Part shown: positions 46,248 to 54,199 of the stretch, in pieces
Numbering within the stretch: position 1 is the stretch's first letter
Layout: each line of letters starts with the position of its first letter
Assembly: GCF_020509005.1 (NCBI RefSeq)
Contig: NC_063023.1
Span: forward strand, 186,001 to 250,000
Reading direction: 5' to 3'
Length of the DNA stretch: 64,000 nucleotides
DNA from: Fulvia fulva
Lineage: Eukaryota > Ascomycota > Dothideomycetes > Mycosphaerellales > Mycosphaerellaceae
Program-made: the position numbers and the translations under genes
Notes under the pieces: generated by a model
What the model was told of the DNA's origin: nothing
Databases searched by the model: none
What the model saw: only the letters and a program-made list of their open reading frames with translations

Positions 46248-46800
46248 AGGCGTCCGCCTATAGCTATAGCTACTACGTTATTGTAGCTATCTTAAGTAGC
46301 TATAGATTAAGTAGTAGGCTCGATAGTATATAAGGAGAGGAAGGATTCCTAGGTATTTCTTACTTATTAAGCTCTTTCCTTCCTCGTTCTTTATCTCTAG
46401 CCTACGGCTCTATCTTAAGTAATATTAAATCTTATATTATAAGAGCCTTATATTAAGCTACCGCCTCTTCTTTAATAGCGCGCTAGTCCTTTAGACTATA
46501 TACCTCTTAAAGAACTAATAGTACGCGCTTAGAATTAAGCGGGTAGATACTAGCCTTACGGAAGGTAGAATAGATAGTAGATAGCGTAAAGGTAAGTACG
46601 CTATTACGGCCGCTCCGTAAGTGAAGGATTCGAATCTGATCACGTGACACCTGGTCACGTGACCCGGATGACTAAGCTCGGCCCGATCCCGACGCCCGAC
46701 ACCTCGGCCTTTAAGTATAGGCCTCGTTCTTAGACTCTCTTCTCTCTTTAGCTATCGACTTCGTTAATACTATACCCTTATACTCTCGTACTATAGTCTC
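46248..46800. other. RIPped spacer with two CACGTG sites
   Basis: No gene seen. Most is RIPped, but about 46615-46725 keeps CpA/TpG and includes TGATCACGTGAC (46638-46649) and the perfect 12 bp palindrome GGTCACGTGACC (46653-46664). A similar paired arrangement occurs in the Copia-B LTR near 52425. It may be a leftover LTR or transposon end. Confidence 0.5.
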
Positions 46801-48016
46801 GTAATATACGCGGATAGACTCGATTTCCCTTAAAAAGTCGGTAATACCGAAGTCCAACGTACCGTAGCGACTACTACGGTTAACGACCTAAGGATAATAG
46901 TACTTATAAGGCTAAAGGATTACGATATTAAGCGGCTATAGAAAGTGACTAGTATATATAGGTAGGCTAATAACTATAATCTTATACTCGCGGGCGTACT
47001 TTAAGAACTAATAGAATACGTATAATCTATAGTTACCGTATACTAGTAATCGCTACTCTATTAGATCATACGGCCGAGACTCCTTTTCAAAATAGACAAT
47101 CTAAGTAAGAGTAGCGTTATTAGTTATATAACTGCTATCGGTCGTTATAACGTAGTATCGATTTAGTAGATCGGTAAACTACGACTCTAGTAGTATTACG
47201 CCCTCGACGATTATTATCGGTACGATAGTAACACCCTATACGGATATATACTCTACTATTATAATATACTTACGATTTAGCTCGCTCGCTATCTAGTAAC
47301 GCCTCTTCGGATCTATAATAAGGATATATTTAGTACTACTAATACTAATATAGAAGCTACTTTTGTCGAAGTTCTAGGTATTAATTGACTTAATATTGTG
47401 CTTAGTAATCACCCTATTTAGCTTATTAAACTAGTCTCAAATACGGATTAGATTATAGGCCTGTTATAACATTAGAATATAGTAATAACACCTTTAATAT
47501 CGAACGCGTACCTACCTCCTTCCGCGTAACCTTAATAGGCTTAGTCTTCTTTAGCTTAATACTGTGCTTCTTAAGCCACCGTTTAGCTTATCTATTGCCG
47601 AAGGGCCTAAACACTTCGTCCGGCAGTAGCGATCGCTTAATAATATGCTCATTAACTTCCGTCAATAGTCTCTTTATTATTAGTAGCTCTATTCGATCAC
47701 GATCAATAATACATTGCTTCAACGCGGCCGACTAGATGTCCGAAAGATTGCCTCTTATAGCAGCCCTATTGGTCAGGCTACCGTGCTTCCTACTCTATCG
47801 ATGACACGCCCTCTGATATATCGACTGTCCGGCCGGTTGCTTGTTATATAGGTGCTTGATAAGAGGTGGAAGTAACGCGTTAATACGCTCTTGAGCCTGC
47901 TCAAGAACAACACCAATCTGGCGCTCTTCGTCGGCGTATTTAGACACGCTAGTGCTACTGCTAGAGCCAGCAGGGCGGCCACGAGGCCTATTACACCCTC
48001 TGTGTGGACGCGGCAT
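46800..48016 (-). pseudogene. Second pogo-like DDE transposase, partly RIPped
   Basis: The minus strand begins at 48016 with a clean open N-terminus of 73 residues (MPRPHRGCNRPRGRPAGSS), Arg-rich and possibly nuclear, then continues through stops as QSIYQRACHRWSRKHG. Toward 46900 it shows the DDE_1 C-terminal core: YAREYKIIVISLPIYTSHFL then PLNIVILQPYKYYYP, close to the LP.H.SH.LQPLDV..F.P.K motif of pogo/Fot transposases. The left two thirds are saturated with RIP changes while the right ~250 bp are nearly clean. Its sequence is not close to pogo-a/b/c, so it is another family. Terminal repeats were not recognised. Confidence 0.75.
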
Positions 48017-48165
48017 CGTTACGGCTATTACAACATAAAGAATCAGGATAATAAGAGACTGCTACGCCCAAAATCAGGTGCGTGACCCTCCGCCAAGCCC
48101 GATATTAAGTGGGTGACAGGCACTCGCTATGCGAGGGCTAAGTGGACCCACAACAGCACGGATAG

Positions 48166-49173
48166 TCAGAAGTCTGATTGCTCCCCTTCATCAAAAGCAT
48201 CTCGCTTCTGAGGGGTTTCAGACTCTGATTGGTCATCATCTTCAACAGCTGCTGCTGCTTTGCCCTTTCCCTTGCCTTCCTGGCCTTGGGCTTTCTGCTT
48301 TGGGGTTTTCCCCTTTCTAGGGTCTTTCCCTTTGCTCCTGGGGTCCTTCTCCGGATGCTGCTTAAAGCAATTAGCATTGGTGTGCTTATGGGTGCATTGA
48401 GTGCACAGATCCTCATCATCAAAAGCTCCCCCAACAAGTGCAGTCCTGATAGATGTTGGGACTTGTTCCCTTCCAAGGGTGGAGATCATGGTCTCCAGGG
48501 ATGTGGTTCCTAGAGGATTGTTGTGCCTCCATGTTCTGAGCCATTCAACATAGTTCAGTCCCTCCACAAAGTTAAGTCTGTAGTACCTATCTGCCATAAC
48601 AAAGAGAGGCTTAAGCTTCTTCTTGTCATCCACCTGTGAGGTTACTATGAACTGATCCAGAGCAATCCTGTGGTTGTGTACCCAGGATTGGAATGATTCA
48701 CAGTATCTGAGGGTGTTTGGGCGAAGCTCATCAAGCTTTAGCTTGTTGACACTCCTCATTGCATCATATAGATCAATTGTGACCACAGGTTTCCAGGTTG
48801 TTGCAATGGTATTATACAGCTCTTTGGCAGACTTGTCTGCCTCACCAAAGTTTGGCCTTATGCTTGGATCAAGTCTTGATGTGATGCAACCAAATGCTTT
48901 CATATCATTGATCTTCCATTTCTTGTATGCAGCCTTGTAGCCTGGGCTATCCTGCCCAATAGGTGTGGTCTCTCCCCTATAAGTTGCTGGGGAAGGCATT
49001 GAAACCTTGTCTACCCAGTCCAGATCATGGAAGACATGCCTAGCTAGATCGTTCTCCAGAAGGGCTGTCAGGAGCATCGTGTTCCAGGGTTGGAACTGGA
49101 CTCCTTTCTTCAGCACCTGGTTGTCCTTGGCGGATTTGGCCAGGCTGCTGTGGTTGTTTGTTCTGCTGTCCAT
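48166..49173 (-). CDS. Copia-C Gag, intact frame, pol missing
   Basis: 335 residues, ATG at 49173, no RIP stops. UBN2-type Copia Gag: QFQPWNTMLLTALLENDL at the start, AFGCITSRLDPSIRP near residue 95, LYNTIATTWKPV near 120. A CCHC knuckle C-x2-C-x3-H-x4-C (CTQCTHKHTNANC) lies near residue 260, then a basic Lys/Gly-rich stretch and an acidic tail. In a full Copia element protease would follow in the same frame; here a stop comes 75-80 residues after the knuckle and other DNA begins. The upstream primer-binding site and LTR show the left part of the element is in place, so this is a truncated copy with a still-readable gag. Similar in layout to the Copia-A Gag but not closely related. Confidence 0.88.
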   Translation of the reverse strand: MDSRTNNHSSLAKSAKDNQVLKKGVQFQPWNTMLLTALLENDLARHVFHDLDWVDKVSMPSPATYRGETTPIGQDSPGYKAAYKKWKINDMKAFGCITSRLDPSIRPNFGEADKSAKELYNTIATTWKPVVTIDLYDAMRSVNKLKLDELRPNTLRYCESFQSWVHNHRIALDQFIVTSQVDDKKKLKPLFVMADRYYRLNFVEGLNYVEWLRTWRHNNPLGTTSLETMISTLGREQVPTSIRTALVGGAFDDEDLCTQCTHKHTNANCFKQHPEKDPRSKGKDPRKGKTPKQKAQGQEGKGKGKAAAAVEDDDQSESETPQKRDAFDEGEQSDF

Positions 49174-49360
49174 ATTGGGCCTAGCTCTTCTGCTGTATCA
49201 CTGGTATTGATGCTTAGGACCTCGGCTTCCTGCAGGTGTTGCTGAATCGATTGGATACAGGTAAGGCAAATGCAGGGTCAGGGTCACCAGCAAAGCAAGC
49301 TGATCCTTGCTGGAGGCTCTGATGACAATTCAGGCTTCAGGTCGAATAGGCAGAGGAGCA

Positions 49361-49375
49361 CTCGGGCTCATAACC
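49361..49375 (-). other. Copia-C primer-binding site (half-tRNA iMet type)
   Basis: On the minus strand GGTTATGAGCCCGAG follows the LTR end directly. Its complement contains GGGCTCATAACC, which as I recall the tRNA is the anticodon arm of initiator tRNA-Met including the CAT anticodon. Confidence 0.75.
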
Positions 49376-49550
49376 TGTTGTAGGGGTGATTGACGAGTGT
49401 ACAAGCTTGCTGAACCATGAAACAATAAGGGTGATCAGATACCTTCTGAATTGCATAAGATGTATCTATGGTGGCTACAGATATTGCTGATATAGGGTGT
49501 GTGTGCCAAGTCCTGACTAATATGGTACCCAAGTCACCTGATTCACAACA
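49376..49550 (-). repeat. Copia-C 5' LTR, 175 bp
   Basis: The minus strand starts TGTTGTGAATC and ends CCCTACAACA, giving inverted TGTTGT/ACAACA ends. It is followed by the primer-binding site and the gag leader (49174-49360). No second copy is in the window, so the call rests on termini, primer-binding site and gag. Confidence 0.75.
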
Positions 49551-50219
49551 AGAGGATGTCCACGTGCGGTCAAGCTGCGCCCGTTGGGCGAAGCCTTTCG
49601 CATAGTGGGACACAACTTCATTCAAGGAGACCCCAGATCATTTTATCAGCCCGCACGACAAGGATTTGTTTGATCCGTCGAGATATCGCCAAGGTATGTA
49701 TAAGTTTGAGTTCAAAGCTATTCCCTATCCCCGGTATTCCAGAACGGGTATTTTGCATCGTGTGAACGTTGCGCGGAACACAGCAAAGGCATATTATCTG
49801 GCACAGGATGTAGAACTCGTGTCGCGTACGGCCGCGACGGGCGAATGCAATACTGGGGCTGCTGATACTACCACGTCTTCCGCTGCAGTGTGCCATGCGC
49901 TTATTACAGACGACTTCTCGGGGATACCTGCAGGAAGTGGACGTTCGTGCTTTGATGAGTTGAAGCACTCCCCGAGAGTCGAGACCGATTGTGACCGTCA
50001 TTTGCGCTTCCACGTTCGCGGTTCGCCGCATTCGAGGCCGGGATGGGTTTGGAAAGTCGCTGTTAAAGAAAGGCGTAGTTGCCATTCCTGGCGCGTCACT
50101 TCGGGGCCGCGCGCGATTTAGCTCATCGAGCCAGGTTGCCACATGCCTGCCCTCCCACGTGCAACGATCATGTTGGTACGAAGCCGCAGAACACTGCACT
50201 TTCACGGACTCGTAACTCG
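49551..50219. other. UnRIPped sequence, coding status uncertain
   Basis: Normal dinucleotide use, probably host DNA. Two overlapping open frames cover it: 49666-50121 on the plus strand (151 residues, MFDPSRYRQGMYKFEFKA...) and 49618-50283 on the minus strand (221 residues, Arg- and Ser-rich). Neither matches a family I recognise. A possible 57 bp intron (GTATGT...CCAG, about 49696-49751) could give other plus-strand models. At most one frame is real, and possibly none. Confidence 0.35.
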
Positions 50220-50370
50220 TAACATCTACCAAGGTCATCTCGAATCTCGGCCATCTCGCAAGCGCACGGGTATGTCCTCTCACGACCAGGATAAGTTCGC
50301 AGTCCGGACGGCGTATTTACCAGCAAGCTTACGAGATGGCCGCGATTCGAGATGACCCTGGTAGATGTTA
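50220..50370. mobile_element. 151 bp MITE-like inverted repeat
   Basis: Arms 50220-50263 and 50327-50370 are 44 bp inverted repeats with three mismatches, starting TAACATCTACCA and enclosing a 63 bp loop. If TA is counted as target, the terminal repeat begins ACATCTACC. It sits about 140 bp upstream of the TATA box of the secreted-protein gene. It resembles no named MITE I know and does not match the Fusarium mimp consensus. Confidence 0.8.
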
Positions 50371-50511
50371 TACAATGAGTTGCGGAACTTCGCGGAGCTT
50401 CGTAATATTGTGCAGCGTACTGTACAATGCTTGATGTAAGCTTGGCACAACATCCAAGGAAGCCTGATCGGTGCGGCCAGTGCTTGTAGACGGCACCCTA
50501 GGTGTGCAACC

Positions 50512-50517
50512 TATAAA
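50512..50517 (+). promoter_or_regulatory. TATA box of the secreted-protein gene
   Basis: TATAAA, 80 bp upstream of the ATG at 50597, a plausible spacing in filamentous fungi. Confidence 0.55.
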
Positions 50518-50596
50518 GCAGCCCGTCTGCGCTGCGCATTATTGCTTCATCACATCCTTAGTTACCGAGACATCACCACTCCCACTTCCCTCCAAG

Positions 50597-51041
50597 ATGC
50601 ACTTCGTCACATCTCTCATCGCCGGCGTCGCCATGCTCGCCACGGCGAGCGCCACTGTCCAAGGCGGCGCCCCCGTGGACGATCTCAAGTTCGCAAAAAA
50701 GTTCAACCAGAACTGCCAGCAAATCTCTGGCGGTCCAAACGGGTAAGACCCTCGACCCTCATCCAACCCACTCGGCCACAATAGATCGCGAAGACTCCAC
50801 GAAACTAACACGAATGATACCATCTTAGAGCGATCTGCCCAGACGGCGACTTGGTATGACCACTCGTACCCCTCAGCGATCGATGCTGTCCTCGAACTAA
50901 TGCGGGAATGCCCGGGAACAGTATTGGTGCAAAGACGGTAGGGCCATATTTTGCCAGACATGCCAAACTGGATGTACCGCCGATGAAAATGGCAAGGTCG
51001 GCTACTGCAACGAAGGGCCTACAAACCCCAAGTGCCTTTAA
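50597..51041 (+). CDS. Small secreted cysteine-rich protein, effector-like, three exons
   Basis: Exons 50597-50742, 50829-50853 and 50922-51041 give a 96-residue protein. Intron 1 (86 bp) has GTAAGA, branch site ACTAAC at 50804-50809, acceptor TTAG. Intron 2 (68 bp) has GTATGA, branch-like CTAAT at 50897-50901, acceptor ACAG. The 25 bp middle exon is required to keep frame: skipping it frameshifts exon 3. Residues 1-19 are a signal peptide (hydrophobic core, ATASA end). The ~77-residue mature part has eight cysteines at 40, 52, 60, 68, 71, 75, 86 and 95, enough for four disulfides, and no transmembrane segment. A TATAAA lies 80 bp upstream. A small secreted protein in a RIPped transposon block is the classic setting of plant-pathogen effectors, but that role is inference; an antimicrobial or other extracellular role is possible. 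I recognise no family. Confidence 0.75.
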
Positions 51042-51673
51042 TGGAGGAAGCATCGCGGAGGCTGAATGCCACCGTTACCATTTGAGACGATGTGGAGAAT
51101 GTGCCCTTCTACGTCGAGGGGCAGAGCGACCGTACGCCTTACGTAGACATCCAAGCAACGAGGAGACGTTAAGCCCTGTAATTGCTCAAATCGTCTATCC
51201 CTCTAGATGCCCAGCTTCCCTTGCCTAAAGCGAAACGTGCGCATCCTGTGAGCGCAAACGACTCCAGCTCGGCCTGCAGTGGACCGCTCGTCGATGTATT
51301 GGGCAGCCACAGCTTCCCGCCCATCCTCTACACCAAAGCAGACCGGTGTTATACAGCCACACTAGCCCAGTACGGCCCCATACAGCGAGATCGTCGCACT
51401 AAACATTAGCGAAGAGCATGATCCACGGCCTACATGTCTTTCGCCCTGTAGTAGACAAACCGCAGACTTCTACATTTATTGAGCGCAACGACCGACGAGC
51501 GCTAGCCACACCGTAGCGACGTATAAGCTTGCGAACACTCGAGCGAAGGTAGTGACGTTAGCGAGGAGGGAGTAGAGCTCTATATTAGCCCTAAGATTTC
51601 CTTGGCGCTCCTCTAATTAGTTAGAATTAAGTTGCTAGAAGAATCTAACTAATTCAAGTTACTAGAAGAACTA
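51042..51673. other. Downstream region of the secreted-protein gene, no gene seen
   Basis: Normal base use until about 51540, then RIP-like sequence. An imperfect tandem repeat of ~26 bp (AATT.AAGTT.CTAGAAGAA units) lies at about 51626-51672, next to pogo-c. Short frames here do not look coding. Confidence 0.5.
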
Positions 51674-52251
51674 ACGTGCTTCACTACCAAGCGGGCTACA
51701 CTACCGAGCGGGCTACTTTTGCTAAGAACTATACCACTTCTACTTTGATTACGACGGTATCTTAATACGGCGACATCCTATAGAATCGTTACTAGGAGGA
51801 CAATTCCTCTTTAGATTCTTCTCTATCTAGTAAGTCTACTTAATAGGTGCGTACGTTATGCCCCGACTCGCTATATTACTTATAGCGTCGTAGCCTTAGT
51901 ACTAGCCGAATACTATCTAGCGACTCTCTACTCACTTCCTACCTCCTATTATCCTCTAGAGGTATTAATTGCGACGCCTTATCGAAGGTTAGAGACCCTC
52001 TAGACTAAATATACTTGCGCTTTCGTGCTTTTCGCTATATAAGGGCCTCGTTAGACTTACGTAGCTTACTAATCTCGCTTCGTATAAGAGCTATCTAATA
52101 CGCTATCTCTCTACTCCCTCTCTATTACCCTATTAAACGACCTTCCTCTTTCTACTACGCCTTTCTAAACCCGTAACGACGCTCTAAGACGTAATAATAC
52201 CTATTATAAACCCTATCTCGTCGAAGTTATAGGTGTCCTAGTTAGGGATAC
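51674..52251 (-). pseudogene. pogo-c: internally deleted pogo/Fot-like relic, cut by Copia-B
   Basis: The left terminus ACGTGCTTCACTACC follows TA (51672-51673). It is collinear with the left part of pogo-b but lacks about 740 bp matching 41171-41912 (junction near 52127), then continues to the Copia-B LTR at 52252. It is less RIPped at its terminus than the other copies and so best preserves the terminal repeat. Confidence 0.83.
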
Positions 52252-52485
52252 TATTAAATAGGTACGAGTTACGTAGTAGTAGAAGACGGCGGATAATACG
52301 AAAGACGAAGAAGGACCTAATAGGATAGCGTATATCTATATATAGTATCGCCGGTATTAGTGTAGGTAGATACTAGGTGTCCGGATGTTTGCTAGCCTAT
52401 AGGCTAGTAAACCCTAGTCACGTGATCTAGTCATATGACATACCTACACCTATATACTTGTCCTACGGCCTATATGTTCTTAACA
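52252..52485 (-). repeat. Copia-B copy 2 3' LTR, 234 bp
   Basis: Plus strand TATTAAATAGG (TG changed to TA) to TTCTTAACA. Direct repeat of the sequence from 63840. Contains GTCACGTGAT and, 13 bp on, GTCATATGAC, which is CACGTG after RIP on both strands. A polypurine tract (reverse of CTCCTACTTAGG) flanks it. Confidence 0.9.
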
Positions 52486-53227
52486 CTCCTACTTAGGCCA
52501 TATAGTCTCCTATAATCCCTTTACGTAAGCTAGAGCTACCTTATAAAGTTTTAGAACTACTAGCTATTAAGGGGCTTTATTAACCTATTAGTAGCTATAT
52601 CCTTTATATAGTAGTAGTCTACTACAATCTTCTTCTACTACTAGAGATGTCTAACATAGTTATATACAACATTAATATACTTTGACCTTTTATGTATATA
52701 GGCATCTTTAATAAGTGTTAAAGCGGCTTAGTTATTACCTATAAGCTTGACTAGCCTTAGCTCGTTAACAGTGCCCTTGCTTGCCCTTATACTCGGCTAG
52801 AAAGAGCTCTTTCCTACTAGTTCTAGGCACCCTATGTCCCTAAGGACAGTAGTAAGAAATTGTGACTACTTTACGGCTACGTTTATAGCTATAAACTCAG
52901 CTTCTATTATTAATGTTATAACAGACTTCTACTTCCTACTTATCTAGGACATAGGTAATTTATAAAGGAACTATACGTATCCTAGAATTAAGACTCTATC
53001 TACTTTGTCTATAGCGTAGTCAGAGTCCGAGTATCCCTAGAGATTGCCCCCTCCCTTTCTATATATAAGACCTAGGTCTAGGTACGACCGTAGGTATCGG
53101 GAGAGCTTCTTTAAAGCCTTTATATACTACTACGAGGGATTAGCAATATATGAGCTAATTCTTCTAAGGGGGAATACCAAGTCTAGCCTTGTTATTGTTA
53201 TTAGCTACATCTAGGTACTATTATAGC
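52486..53227 (-). pseudogene. Copia-B copy 2 RNase H, RIPped
   Basis: Reverse complement is collinear with 18860-19380 in Copia-B copy 1 and with the RNase H end of Copia-A. Blocks recognisable around 52690 (KHI.V), 52900 (IEAEF) and 53020 (SDSDYAIDK). The frame is interrupted at 53228 by Gypsy-A copy 2. Confidence 0.8.
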
Positions 53228-53747
53228 TATTAGGGCGAGAGCCTAGCCTATAAGATGTAAGAGTAAAAGCGAGAATATAGGTACGAAGTACAGATACAAA
53301 AGGGTATAGTATGATTGCTACATAAAACAAAAGACGAAGAAAGTAAGAGAGGCCTAGGGAAGGCTAGATATTTATACGCGACCCTCGCGAGTGCGTGTCC
53401 CCGTATTAATAGGGCTAACCCGTACGAAGCCGCGCTTAGTAGCTTTGCTCAAAACCTTATTCTAACCTACCCTACGTTCCGAGTCTTCCACGTGCTTCTT
53501 CTAGGGTCTAGCGTAGTCGCGGGTGCTCGCGGGAGTGCCGTGAGTCATATAGTCACGAGCCGAAGTGAATCTGTTAAGGTTTAGTAGAGGGGTGAATTTG
53601 GAGGGCTAGGTCCCGTAGTAAATGTTACGGGGCATATGATTCTTAGCGCTTATACACTAAGCTAGACTATCACTTCTTGACGACTTCTAAGCACTCTAAG
53701 GCTCTTCTGTCCTCACCTTCTGTACACTCTATAGGGAGACTATAACA
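53228..53747 (-). repeat. Gypsy-A copy 2 3' LTR, 520 bp
   Basis: Starts TATTAGGG (TG mutated to TA) and ends TATAACA. Confidence 0.92.
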
Positions 53748-54199
53748 GTAGCCCCCCGAACAAAGCTAAGTTCCTACGAAGCCGTAGTAGTTCTATATAT
53801 CGAGGATGTTTAGCTTTAGTACTAGGCCTAGGCCTAATGTTATAGTCGATACACTATTAGTAAGCCCCGTCGAAGAGCTTAGATTCGAAGAGCCTGCCGA
53901 TATTGACTTCTAGGCCGTCTACGCGGGCGTGGTATTCTTCGATTGCTTAACGATTAAAGATAATATATTAGATAGGTTCCTATAAGGTATCCTACTTAGG
54001 GCAACCTTGCTATTCGACTTTATACTTAATCGGCGGTAGTCCTTTAACGTCGTTAGGCTCTACGCGGATTCCCCGGATCTTACGGACGGCATAGTCGTTA
54101 GAAGGTAGGTTAATAGGCTCGTCGACTTCTACTTTATCGGGAGGACCTAGTATGTCTTAGTTTTAGTTCGGGAATAGGTCCTTAGCCGACGGCCGAAGG

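Noticed and set aside
5454..46600. Alternative genetic code (TAG/TAA as sense) to explain the many in-frame stops
   Set aside because: Adjacent unRIPped genes use normal stops and the stops come with G-to-A changes in catalytic residues (D to N, E to K), as expected from RIP.
48229..48513. Hydrophobic plus-strand frames over Copia-C gag
   Set aside because: Antisense of the Lys/Gly-rich tail of Gag, which gives Phe/Leu/Pro-rich shadows.
50539..50961. 140-residue minus-strand frame across the secreted-protein gene
   Set aside because: Antisense to a spliced model with signal peptide, splice sites and eight cysteines; no features of its own.
51182..51409. 75-residue frame with a CASCERKR-like string in one reading of 51230-51280
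   Set aside because: Looks like part of a Zn2Cys6 motif but has no flanking coding support or further cysteines in register.
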